The notes beneath the pieces were generated by a model, which made no database searches, was not told the DNA's origin, and worked only from the letters and a program-made list of their open reading frames with translations. From JACVRX01 sp035697245 (GTDB lineage: Bacteria > Actinomycetota > Actinomycetes > Jiangellales > Jiangellaceae): a stretch of DNA of 49,364 nt. The stretch lies in contig DASSDH010000112.1 of the NCBI GenBank assembly GCA_035697245.1, positions 1 to 49,364 on the forward strand, written 5' to 3'. The position numbers and the translations under genes are program-made. Shown here one piece after another: positions 6,342-13,117 of this stretch; position 1 is the stretch's first letter; the number at the start of each line of letters is the position of its first letter.

Positions 6342-6566
6342 TTAGAGGAAGAGGAACATGTCGACCCTGCCGTTTTCTAACACCGAGAAGATTGCCTCCC
6401 CCGCCAGTTGCGGCGGAGAAACGTTCGCTGATTGGCAGGCGCGATCGCCATTGCCATATCTTCCTGCGTACACCCACCGCTTCGGGCCGTCCACGTTAGC
6501 CATGTCAGCCTTGAACCTGGCGGCATCTTCATCGTTGGAAATGATCCGCTCGTAGCTCTGTGTCAT
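6342..6566 (-). CDS. Small hypothetical protein, 74 residues
   Basis: ATG 6564-6566 is preceded by GAGGGGG at good spacing and begins MTQSYERIISNDEDAARFKA, continuing GPKRWVYAGRYGNGDRACQS to an end VDMFLFL. The upstream open frame (to 6686) is Pro/Thr-rich and probably not translated. The composition is that of a soluble single-domain protein. No family recognised and no obvious partner: the SOS-box-linked gene downstream of its promoter side starts 172 bp away on the same strand. Confidence 0.55.
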   Translation of the reverse strand: MTQSYERIISNDEDAARFKADMANVDGPKRWVYAGRYGNGDRACQSANVSPPQLAGEAIFSVLENGRVDMFLFL

Positions 6567-6737
6567 TTCGGCCCCCTCGCCCCAGATGCGCGTAACCCCC
6601 GGCGGTGGGTCGTCCTGGACAGGACGCTCGTCGGTAACCGTCCCGGGGATTACCACGTTACCCGTCGTCGGTGGCCGTCCCGTCACGGGGTCACAACGTC
6701 GACCATGATCGCGAACCCGGTCAGACCGATGCCGTAC

Positions 6738-6998
6738 CTAGCGCCGTCTGACATCCTCGGCGCGTAGCCATGCCGAGGTGAACCTCCACCGGCTGTCGGG
6801 TAGCCGCACATACACGCGGCGATCGGTCCAGCCGAGCGCCTCAGTCTCGAGCTGCTCCACGCCGTCCTTTGCCCACTCGATGCGGACCACGACCGGCACC
6901 GGATGGCGGAGTGTGTGCTCGGGCATCTGCGCCTCGAGCGCGTTGAGGATGCCCTGTCGGCCGGCCTCCCAGGGCGGCGGCGGCTTGACGTACTCCAC
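6738..6998 (-). CDS. SOS-box-linked small protein, copy 2 (WLxAxDVRRR family)
   Basis: An 86-residue paralogue of the product of 4237-4512. It starts at GTG 6996-6998 (VEYVKPPPPWEAGRQG), has EAQMPEHTLRHPVPVVVRIEW in the middle, and ends with a C-terminal beta-rich part closing in RFTSAWLRAEDVRRR. The SOS-box-like palindrome 7009-7024 ends 10 nt before the GTG, matching the spacing of copy 1. The flanking bases are also conserved, but the N-terminal coding sequences differ. No ribosome site at normal distance is visible. Function unknown; the conserved operator-to-start distance suggests the box overlaps the core promoter of a leaderless message. Confidence 0.65.
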   Translation of the reverse strand: MEYVKPPPPWEAGRQGILNALEAQMPEHTLRHPVPVVVRIEWAKDGVEQLETEALGWTDRRVYVRLPDSRWRFTSAWLRAEDVRRR

Positions 6999-7008
6999 CC
7001 TCCCAGTG

Positions 7009-7024
7009 TCGAACAGATGTTCGC
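7009..7024 (-). promoter_or_regulatory. Putative LexA (SOS) box
   Basis: TCGAACAGATGTTCGC, identical in all 16 bases to the box at 4523-4538, with the same 10-bp distance to the downstream GTG. Confidence 0.65.
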
Positions 7025-7101
7025 ATGAGGGAAGGGTGTTGTGGTTGGCTTCCTCTCCTCCAACTGCTCCATCAGTTCCAGCGCCGCTCCGGTCATCAGC
7101 T

Positions 7102-7524
7102 TCACCCGGAGGCGCGGCGATAGCCGGTCAGTCGCAGGGCCGCGAACCCGAGTAAGGCGCCGAGGGCGTTCATCAGCACGTCGTCGACACTGGCGTTGCG
7201 CACAAGGGGCCAGGTGAGCTGGTACAACTCAATGAGAAGTGAGATACCCGCGCCGACGGCCAGCACCTGCCACCACCGGCGGATCGCCGGGACGAGCAGC
7301 GGGAGTAGGAAGCCCAACGGAGCGAACAACAGCACGTTGCCGAACAAGTCGGCCAGCTTCCCCCCCGGCGAATCCTCTAACCCCCCGAACCACGCAATTG
7401 GCAGCAGCGTGACCACGACCAGCGCGGCGATGAACACCAGCGCGGCCACGCGTACCCAGCCGGGTGGTGGCCCTGGCTGACGCCGGCCGCTTTCGACGTC
7501 GGTTCTGTGCCCGGCGGGTCGCAT
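7102..7524 (-). CDS. VanZ-family membrane protein
   Basis: A 140-residue protein from ATG 7522. A hydrophilic Arg/Pro-rich N-terminus (1-22) is followed by four hydrophobic segments at about 24-46, 56-77, 85-103 and 115-133. The family features NVLLFAPLGFLLP, ELYQLT and the ASVDDVLMNALGALLGF segment before the last helix are present. VanZ-like proteins are small membrane proteins; the founding member gives modest teicoplanin resistance, but most members have no known role. Length is normal. It lies just downstream of copy C on the same strand (58 bp) and could be cotranscribed with it. Confidence 0.85.
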   Translation of the reverse strand: MRPAGHRTDVESGRRQPGPPPGWVRVAALVFIAALVVVTLLPIAWFGGLEDSPGGKLADLFGNVLLFAPLGFLLPLLVPAIRRWWQVLAVGAGISLLIELYQLTWPLVRNASVDDVLMNALGALLGFAALRLTGYRRASG

Positions 7525-7581
7525 CCGCGCATCCTAGATGGTCGGCGCCTGCTGCAAGCCCCCGTCTTGTTGATCTGGAGA

Positions 7582-7740
7582 TCAGCTGCCTTCGTCGTAG
7601 TCGCGGTATGCGTCCCTGATCCAGCCCAGCGCCTCCGACGCCGGCAGGGTGCGGTCGAACGCCAGCCGGCGCACCGCGCTGACCAGGGTGAGCAGTTCCG
7701 CCCAACCATGGCGGCCGGGTTCGGGCATGATGTTGGACAC
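7582..7740 (-). CDS. Small-protein family copy C
   Basis: From GTG 7738-7740, behind GGGAGG, this encodes 52 residues: MSNIMPEPGRHG, the core WAELLTLVSAVRRLAFDR, LPASEALGWIRDAY and a short RDYDEGS end at TGA 7582. It is closest to copy A in its PEPGRH start and leader hairpin type, and to copy B in LPxSEALGxIRDA. The leader hairpin lies at 7761-7797. A TGACC-CT-GGTCA palindrome sits above that near 7804-7815. Family unknown. Confidence 0.65.
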   Translation of the reverse strand: MSNIMPEPGRHGWAELLTLVSAVRRLAFDRTLPASEALGWIRDAYRDYDEGS

Positions 7741-7760
7741 GGCGCCTCCCGGGGCGTCGA

Positions 7761-7797
7761 GGCCCCGGCCGGAGCGGAAGTCTCCGCGTCCGGGGCC
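7761..7797 (-). promoter_or_regulatory. Leader hairpin of copy C
   Basis: GGCCCCGG-CCGGAG (7761-7774) pairs with CTCCG-CG-TCCGGGGCC (7782-7797) with a 2-nt bulge. It lies 20 nt upstream of the copy C start, the same position as the copy A hairpin. Confidence 0.6.
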
Positions 7798-7983
7798 GCC
7801 TATATGACCCTGGTCAATCGGTGGTATTGCACGTCCAGCCGATCAGATGCAACCTGCATAACCGCAGGTCAGCATGCCGTTTGAGTCGTGCCTAGTGCGC
7901 GACTACCTCGACTGAGCTTCTGGCACTGCTCCCGCTATCCGTGGAGGTCAAAGCGTCTTTAGGTGCATCGCCGCAGGTCAGCG

Positions 7984-8152
7984 GAGGACCCCTACAACTA
8001 CATCCCCAAGTTCGGCGTTCGGGCGAACCATCTCGACGAGCTGGTGGTCCTCGGCACACTCACCGCCCGGCCGCGACCTTCCTGGACGCGTGCGTCGTGG
8101 CAGGCCTCAACATCCTCGTGGCCGGTGGCACCCAAGCCGGCAAGACCACGAT
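7984..8152 (+). pseudogene. cpaF/tadA-type ATPase, 5' fragment ending in Walker A
   Basis: The frame reads YNYIPKFGVRANHLDELVVL and GTLTA. A single-base loss near 8068-8071 shifts it, and it resumes as AATFLDACVVAGLNILVAGG then TQAGKTT. This matches the region of CpaF/TadA ATPases leading into the P-loop (L-DLV-LG-LT ... GLNILVSGGTGSGKTT). It breaks off exactly at the second Thr of the Walker A motif, where the inverted-repeat end begins at 8153. The missing continuation is found 2.2 kb to the left at 5892. No start codon or N-terminal part remains. Confidence 0.7.
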
Positions 8153-8174
8153 CGTGAACCCGTGCGCGGAGACA

Positions 8175-8189
8175 TATGTGCGTCACATA
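8175..8189. promoter_or_regulatory. Operator-like palindrome before copy D
   Basis: TATGTG-N3-CACATA, identical arms to 5855-5869, about 75 bp upstream of the copy D start. Confidence 0.5.
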
Positions 8190-8195
8190 AAAGGC

Positions 8196-8231
8196 GGGAC
8201 CGCCGGGAGCTTTCACCTCCACAGCGGTCCC
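8196..8231 (+). promoter_or_regulatory. Leader hairpin of copy D
   Basis: GGGACCGC (8196-8203) pairs perfectly with GCGGTCCC (8224-8231). An inner GGAG (8206-8209) pairs with CTCC (8217-8220). It ends 32 nt before the GTG. Confidence 0.6.
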
Positions 8232-8263
8232 TCGGCGAAGGCTCGCGAGAGGAGCCACTCGCC

Positions 8264-8449
8264 GTGTCCACAACCTTCCCACCACTTGAGCCCGACCGCT
8301 ATGGGTGGGCGGAACTGCTGAGCCTGGTCGGCGCTGTCAGACGGCTCGCCTACGATCGATCGCTCGCACAGGATGACGCGATGCGCCGCATCCGCGACAC
8401 GTTCGACGTCTACGACGGCCGCATCGACGACGAGGGGGGATCGGCGTGA
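8264..8449 (+). CDS. Small-protein family copy D
   Basis: From GTG 8264, behind AGAGGAG, this encodes 61 residues: MSTTFPPLEPDRYG (the first ten residues equal copy B), the core WAELLSLVGAVRRLAYDR, AQDDAMRRIRDTF and a longer acidic tail DGRIDDEGGSA. The stop TGA 8447-8449 overlaps GTG 8446 and ATG 8449 of a following frame, which suggests translational coupling. Of the four copies this one has the perfect leader hairpin and an intact end, so it is the best candidate for a functional member. Family unknown. Confidence 0.65.
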   Translation: MSTTFPPLEPDRYGWAELLSLVGAVRRLAYDRSLAQDDAMRRIRDTFDVYDGRIDDEGGSA

Positions 8450-8631
8450 TGATCGACAACATGCCGCGTCGTGACGTGTTGCGGATCCGGTTGGAGTTGT
8501 GGCGCCTGTCGATTACCAACGGCGGCCGACGTCATCCACCTTCGTCGGCTGCCGGCTGCAGCATGAACCATTCGACCAGCTCGTCGCAGCGGCCATCGTC
8601 GGCAAACCTGAGGATGAACAGGCTGTTGTAG
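8449..8631 (+). pseudogene. Truncated frame coupled to copy D
   Basis: ATG 8449 overlaps the stop of copy D and begins MIDNMPRRDVLRIRLELWRL then SITNGGRR, a plausible charged helix. Beyond about 8530 the frame is antisense to the end of the SnoaL-like gene and Ser/Pro-rich. I read it as the first ~27 codons of a partner gene cut off by a deletion or insertion junction near 8530. Confidence 0.4.
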
Positions 8632-8921
8632 AGCTGGTAGATCGCGGTTTGGTCGTCCGTCAGATAGCGGACTTGGCCGACCGCCACGACCGTGTCGCCG
8701 TCGATCGCGATCGGCTTGTAGCTGGCGAGGTATGACATATCTGGAGTTCGGTGCGACATCCATTCGCGCACAATGTCGCGTCGGCCCGCGACCCCCTGGT
8801 CATGCGGGCGATAGCGGTAGCGGGCTCCGTCGGTGAACAGGTCGCCGATCTGCGCCGGGTCGTACTTCTCCCAAGCCGTCACATACCTGTTCAGCCAGTC
8901 TTGAACCTGCTGGCGATTCAT
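8532..8921 (-). CDS. SnoaL-like / NTF2-fold protein
   Basis: A 129-residue protein. ATG 8919-8921 is chosen over the upstream frame (to 8960) because GGGAGG stands 7 nt before it. It has the SnoaL-like layout: N-terminal helix VQDWLNRYVTAWEKYDP, then IGDLFTDGARYRYRP, an IVREWM helix and long beta strands ending in CDELVEWFMLQP. Members of this cone-shaped fold serve as isomerases, hydrolases or ligand-binding proteins, so the reaction cannot be read from sequence. Length is typical. It is monocistronic as far as seen. Confidence 0.85.
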   Translation of the reverse strand: MNRQQVQDWLNRYVTAWEKYDPAQIGDLFTDGARYRYRPHDQGVAGRRDIVREWMSHRTPDMSYLASYKPIAIDGDTVVAVGQVRYLTDDQTAIYQLYNSLFILRFADDGRCDELVEWFMLQPAADEGG

Positions 8922-8960
8922 CCCGGCGCCTCCCTCTGGCGAAAGATCATAGGCAGTCAT

Positions 8961-9902
8961 CCTCTGCTCCGCGGCGATCCAACGCGAGCGTTCTCCGCCC
9001 GTTGTTCATCCGCTTTAGGTCAAATCGACGGTACGGAGCTCTCTCCACTTGGCCCATCACTGCGGAACCTCGGTGCGGACGAAGGCAAAGAACCGGCTAC
9101 TGGAGAAGGGATCACCGCAATGACCACCACAACGACCGACGCCCTGCGCGCTGCGCGGAGTGACCAACGACTGCCCGGCATTGTGAGGCGTTCACCGGTG
9201 TCTCAACCGCCGTCAGGCACGGGCGAGCCGGCCCTCACCGGCATCTACATTGGTAGCAACACTGAGACCGACCAGAACGGGCACGAGCCAGGCATAGGAC
9301 GCTGCCCAAGACGCGGGCTATCTCCGAGCCCCCGCATTCTGGAGGGCCCACGAAGTGCCGTAGCGCGGTGTCGGTTCCGTACCGGCCGCCGGGCGGTGGT
9401 CAAGCACGCCGGGCTCTGTCCAGCAGCAGCTGGTGCAGCTGGGCGCAGGCGCGATGCCAGGACCCGATCAGCTCCGTCGGTTGAGCGCCACGTTCACGGT
9501 CACGGCGATACCGGGTCATCAGCGGTGAGGAGCGCGCCTTCTTGTCCGAGGCAACGGTCGGCTGATGGCTTCAGTCCGACGGCCGGATTAAAAGGGCGTC
9601 GCTGCTTGTCGGCAACATGAGAGATCACCCAACGTCGTGGTTGGTGATCTCCGTACTGAACGGGATCCGAGAGGAGCCGGACCTGTTCAGCGAGCAGCTC
9701 TGGCGGTGCGGTCGAGCGGCCATCCCCCGGGGCCTGGGCTTCCAGGGTTGCGCCGCACACGCGATTGCTGGACGGGTAGCGTCCGGCGCGCAGGCGGTCG
9801 GGCGCACACCACCGTGACGCAACTGTCTGCGGCCGCTGATGAGGGCTGGCGGATGGACCCGCTCACGGGTGTCCGAGGCCGGCCCAGACAAGGAGAAGCG
9901 CG
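8961..9902. other. Degenerate ~940-bp stretch without a convincing gene
   Basis: Several weak frames exist, none convincing. ATG 9120 (behind GAGAAGGG) starts MTTTTTDALRAARSDQRLPG but soon becomes Pro/Ser/Arg-rich. On the minus strand a frame from 9760 (PPELLAEQVRLLSDPVQYGD) leads to ATG 9519, which opens a 39-codon frame ending at 9400 (LIGSWHRACAQLHQLLLD). These look like remains of one or two decayed genes. An imperfect 9-bp hairpin, GAGATCACC/GGTGATCTC, lies at 9621-9651. Confidence 0.4.
9725..9786 (-). repeat. Copy 2 of the imperfect ~64-bp direct repeat
   Basis: Partner of 917-980, same orientation, sharing TACCCGTCCAGCAATCGCGT on the minus strand. Both copies stand upstream of reverse-strand reading frames. 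Confidence 0.55.
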
Positions 9903-10208
9903 ATGTTTGCCGTGTTGAGACTAAACTCCTTCGACCCCGACAAGCTGGCCGCTTCCGGCGAAAGGCTTGAAGAGTTCGACAAGCTCCACGCAGCCCAGCC
10001 CGGCTATATCGGCAGCGTCGTGGTCGATGTGGGAGAAGGACGCCGCTTCGTGCTCAACCTGTGGGAGAGCGAGGAGCACAGTGCGGCGGCTTTTTCCGTC
10101 CTCGGGCCCGAAGTCGGACGGCTGCTGGGTCCGCTCATGTCCGGCCCGTCTGAGTTCATCGGCGTGGGGAACGTGATTTCCTCAGACCTGGTCCCTAGCG
10201 CCGGGTGA
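9903..10208 (+). CDS. Dimeric alpha-beta barrel (ABM-like) protein
   Basis: A 101-residue protein. ATG 9903 stands behind AAGGAGAAG. It starts with a beta strand (MFAVLRLNSF), then a helix (DKLAASGERLEEFDKLHAAQ), the PGYIGSVVVDVGEGRRFVLN hairpin and LWESEEHSAAAF, the pattern of small monooxygenase-like or stress-response ferredoxin-fold proteins that act as homodimers. No cofactor residues can be assigned, so a reaction is not claimed. It is followed by a clear terminator at 10263-10289 and is probably monocistronic. Confidence 0.75.
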   Translation: MFAVLRLNSFDPDKLAASGERLEEFDKLHAAQPGYIGSVVVDVGEGRRFVLNLWESEEHSAAAFSVLGPEVGRLLGPLMSGPSEFIGVGNVISSDLVPSAG

Positions 10209-10262
10209 CGTCCGCCGCGAGACCACCGCCTAAGCGTCCGTTTCCCGCCGTCGCACGTCTCC

Positions 10263-10289
10263 GGCCCGCACCCATAGCAGGTGCGGGCC
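10263..10289 (+). terminator. Intrinsic-type terminator hairpin
   Basis: GGCCCGCACC (10263-10272) and GGTGCGGGCC (10280-10289) form a perfect 10-bp stem with a 7-nt loop, 54 bp after the stop at 10208. No U-tract. Confidence 0.75.
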
Positions 10290-10385
10290 GTTCATCGGCG
10301 ATCAGCGGTGCCGGTGAGCGATGAGAAGTCGGGTGCCCGATGGTCGTTGAATATGTGGAGCAACCTCGCGAATCAAAGAGACGTG

Positions 10386-10964
10386 ATGAGCACTGTGGTG
10401 ATGCACAACGTGGTGTCGGTGGACGGCTACATCGCCGACGACAATGACGACGTTGGTCCGCTGTTCGACTGGTACTCCAACGGCGACACCGAATTGACCG
10501 AGGGCGGCGAGTTTAAAGTGTCGCAGGCCTCGGCCGACTACGTCCGGCCGATGTGGGCCCGCATCGGGTCGATGGTGATCGGGCGGCACCTGTTCGACAT
10601 GATGAACGGTTGGGAGGGCACCCCACCGGCGGGTGAGCACGTGGTCGTGGTGTCGCATCGGCCCAAGCCGGATGGGTGGCACCCGGAGGCGTCGTACCAG
10701 TTCGTCGACGACGTGGCAGCGGCGATCGCGAAGGCGAAGGAGCTCGCGGGCGAACGCACCGTTGCGGTGGCCGCGGGCGACGTCGGCGGACAGGCTCTCG
10801 CGCTGGGCCTGGTCGACGAGGTGGCAATGGATGTCGTGCCGGTGGTGTTCGGATCCGGCAAGCGGTATTTCGGGTCGGTCGATGGCCAGCACCTGCTGGA
10901 GGACCCCGACGTGGTCATCCGCGGGGACCGGGTGCTGCACCTGCGCTACCGGGTCCGCCGCTGA
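10386..10964 (+). CDS. Dihydrofolate reductase / RibD C-terminal family protein
   Basis: A 192-residue protein. ATG 10386 is chosen because MSTVVMHNVVSVDGYIADD is the usual N-terminal strand and loop of this family; the open frame upstream (from 10281) is not conserved in character. Other family features are GSMVIGRHLFDMMNGW, VVVVSHRP, VAAGDVGGQALALGLVDE and the final strands. Members bind NADPH and reduce pteridine or pyrimidine-like compounds, but most actinobacterial members have no assigned substrate. Length is typical. It sits alone between the 10263 terminator and a convergent secreted-protein gene. Confidence 0.88.
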   Translation: MSTVVMHNVVSVDGYIADDNDDVGPLFDWYSNGDTELTEGGEFKVSQASADYVRPMWARIGSMVIGRHLFDMMNGWEGTPPAGEHVVVVSHRPKPDGWHPEASYQFVDDVAAAIAKAKELAGERTVAVAAGDVGGQALALGLVDEVAMDVVPVVFGSGKRYFGSVDGQHLLEDPDVVIRGDRVLHLRYRVRR

Positions 10965-11070
10965 GAGGCTCGACCGCGCGTTGACCTGGCAAGAGCGATT
11001 CCTGGGCTCGCCGCCTTCCTTCGTGGCGCACGCGACCGAGGCGGTCTGGGAGCTTGCCGAGAACCGCTTC

Positions 11071-11535
11071 TCACCCGGCGGGCAGCGGAATCGCCGGGCA
11101 CTCGAACTGCTTGACGACGCCGGAATCGACAGCACTGCCGGCCGCCAGTGCCGCGTCGACCTCGGCCACCGAGTCGAGCACGCCATCACCGTCGCCATCG
11201 CCATCGGCAACCGCGGCGGCGTAACCATCGGGGAACTCGAGCAGGTGTACCTGCCACCTGCCGCCGTTGTACCCGTGGTCACCCGGAGCGGCCTCAGCGA
11301 CATTGAGCTGGGCACCGCTGAACTCGTAGATCACGTCCCACGTATGCGCTGGCGCACCGGTACCGGACAGGTCTGTCGGCGTGCCCACCGTCCGATACAA
11401 CTGACCATCCACATAAAACGCAGGACCACCGACACCAGCCGATACCGGTGCCGCACCCAAACCCACGGCAACAACAGCCGCACCGGCACCAACCAGCACC
11501 GTCTCAACAAGACGACCGCTTCCTATCCTCCGCAC
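11071..11535 (-). CDS. Conserved secreted protein of unknown function
   Basis: GTG 11533-11535 is preceded by GAGGAGG at 5-nt spacing, so this start is preferred over the longer frame to 11592. The 154-residue product has a signal peptide (ETVLVGAGAAVVAVGLGA then APVSAG, about residues 1-34). The mature part begins VGGPAFYVDGQLYRTVGTP and contains DVIYEF, NVAEAAPGDHGYNGGRW and a short GDGDGDG run that could bind calcium. I recall similar secreted proteins in many actinobacteria without a known role. It is convergent with the reductase gene at 10964. Confidence 0.75.
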   Translation of the reverse strand: MRRIGSGRLVETVLVGAGAAVVAVGLGAAPVSAGVGGPAFYVDGQLYRTVGTPTDLSGTGAPAHTWDVIYEFSGAQLNVAEAAPGDHGYNGGRWQVHLLEFPDGYAAAVADGDGDGDGVLDSVAEVDAALAAGSAVDSGVVKQFECPAIPLPAG

Positions 11536-11761
11536 GTGTTCCTCCTCGGTTGTAACCGGCGCGCTGCGGGTCAGCCCCAACCCAGCCAACACCGAACCTG
11601 GCCGAGCAAACCCTTACGAACCGATGACGCAGCCGCTGCATCTGGCCCTGCGTTGACGAATTTCGCTGGCGTCGAGCGATGGCGCGCGCCTACCACCGCT
11701 CAGCTGGGCCGCTCTGCGCTCCGATCGCTGGCACGGGGAGCTATTCTGGTTCGTTCGCCGA
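11536..11761 (-). promoter_or_regulatory. Intergenic leader of the secreted-protein gene
   Basis: 226 bp between two reverse-strand genes. It must hold the end of the unit starting at malQ and the promoter of the secreted-protein gene. I see no strong hairpin or consensus promoter in it. Confidence 0.3.
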
Positions 11762-13117
11762 TCACGCCACCGGTGGCGTATCTCGACGTAACAGATCAGC
11801 GACCGGCTTGCGGCGCATCTGGTAATGCAGCACGAGGAACGGCAGCCCGAACACCGAGAAGGCGTGCTCGGCGCGCAGCTCGTCGGCATGCGGGTAAACG
11901 TCGAGCTGCTCGCCGAAGCCGTGGATGGCCAGCGCGGTGAGATCTTTCGTGGCCGGGTCGATGTAGGTCAGGTAGTGGCCAGGGTGATCGAGTGCGCTGT
12001 GACTTGTCAGCACCAACCCGCCGCCAGGGCGCGCCCGTGGCACAAGCGTGGCCGTGAAGCTCGCCTGGGGAAGCGGAAAGCCGACGCTGACATAACCGCG
12101 CCCGGCATGCCGATAGGTCGTGTAGATGCCGACGTAGATGGGCTCGTCGTTGTCGGCAAAGGATCTGATCCAGCCGCGGACTGCCACTACCTCGTCGCGA
12201 GTGGGCGCGATTGTGTCGATGCGCCCGCGAATCCCGCGCTGCGCCTCGCGCTGGTTCATCGGCACGCTGGCTTGACCGAGAGGGCGTGCAACGACGGTGC
12301 GGTAGAGCAGGTAACCGGGCCGGACCCAAAGCCGCCAACGCGGGACGATGTCAAGCGTGAACCGCGTGGTGTGTTCATAGAACTCCCGCACCAACGGATC
12401 GACGTGCCGGGGATCGAAGTCCGGCCCGGCGAGCTCGTCGAGCGAGGCAATGATCCCGACGTCGGATGCGTCGGCGACATAGCTGCCGCCGAGCACGTCG
12501 GCCAGTTCCCGAACGTAGTTCGTTCCGACATACCTGCTTCGGGCGCCACGTGGGACGACGAACGGAAGTTGTTCCGCGGGCACCTGCTCCGCGAGAAGGC
12601 TTACCTGCGGCTTGCGGAACACTAACGCAGACAAGACCCGGTATCCGAGCATCGTGGTACTGGCCACGACGGCCGCTGGCGCCGGTTGCGCGGCCGCTGC
12701 GAATGCCCGGCCGATGGCGGCGCCCACGACAGGCCCGAGGACGACCTTCTCCGGCCGTATTCCGAGGACGCCGGCCATGGCTCCAGTCGCCGTACCGACG
12801 GCTACGGGTCCTGCTCCGGTAAAGCGCCCGGCAGCCCAGCCCAACGGCGCCGCAAGTGCGGAGCTTGTCGCAATGCGCTGCCACAGCGGCGGGATCTCAC
12901 CTGGCCGCTGACGTGCTCTCGCGAAGGCCTCAGCGGCACCCAGACCGGCAGCCCCTGCGACGACACCCAGCCAGGTTGCCCTGCGGCCGCGGTTGGCGGT
13001 CAGGGCCGCGCCGGCCAGGCCACCGATTGCGGCCGCGAAGCCGACAGACCCAGCTCGGTCAGGGCGGCTTGCCGTGGCGCCGACGCCGCCAGCGGCCGCT
13101 TCAGTCTGGTCCATCAA
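11762..13117 (-). CDS. Unrecognised membrane-associated protein overlapping malQ
   Basis: A 451-residue protein. Residues about 25-170 are Gly/Ala-rich with several hydrophobic segments (GSVGFAAAIGGLAGAALTAN, WLGVVAGAAGLGAAEAF, PVAVGTATGAMAGVLGI). The remaining 280 residues are soluble and well ordered, with aromatic-rich stretches RWRLWVRPGYLLYRTVV and EPIYVGIYTTYRHAGRGYVS. The start (TTG 13117 or ATG 13114) overlaps the end of malQ by about 14-17 bp, implying translational coupling. I cannot assign a family. A role linked to the glucanotransferase is suggested only by position. Confidence 0.7.
   Translation of the reverse strand: MMDQTEAAAGGVGATASRPDRAGSVGFAAAIGGLAGAALTANRGRRATWLGVVAGAAGLGAAEAFARARQRPGEIPPLWQRIATSSALAAPLGWAAGRFTGAGPVAVGTATGAMAGVLGIRPEKVVLGPVVGAAIGRAFAAAAQPAPAAVVASTTMLGYRVLSALVFRKPQVSLLAEQVPAEQLPFVVPRGARSRYVGTNYVRELADVLGGSYVADASDVGIIASLDELAGPDFDPRHVDPLVREFYEHTTRFTLDIVPRWRLWVRPGYLLYRTVVARPLGQASVPMNQREAQRGIRGRIDTIAPTRDEVVAVRGWIRSFADNDEPIYVGIYTTYRHAGRGYVSVGFPLPQASFTATLVPRARPGGGLVLTSHSALDHPGHYLTYIDPATKDLTALAIHGFGEQLDVYPHADELRAEHAFSVFGLPFLVLHYQMRRKPVADLLRRDTPPVA

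Larger units (their letters stand above)
8153..8405 (+). repeat. Right arm of long inverted repeat ending in cpaF
   Basis: Mirror copy of 5627-5891. It begins CGTGAACCCGTGCGCGGAGA immediately after cpaF codon ACG plus AT. The leader part (8153-8263) is nearly identical to its partner; the coding part is diverged. Confidence 0.8.

Noticed and set aside
5611..8449. Ordinary insertion sequence with transposase
   Set aside because: The inverted repeats resemble element ends, but no transposase or DDE/HUH/serine recombinase motif lies between or beside them, so I describe them only as inverted repeats.
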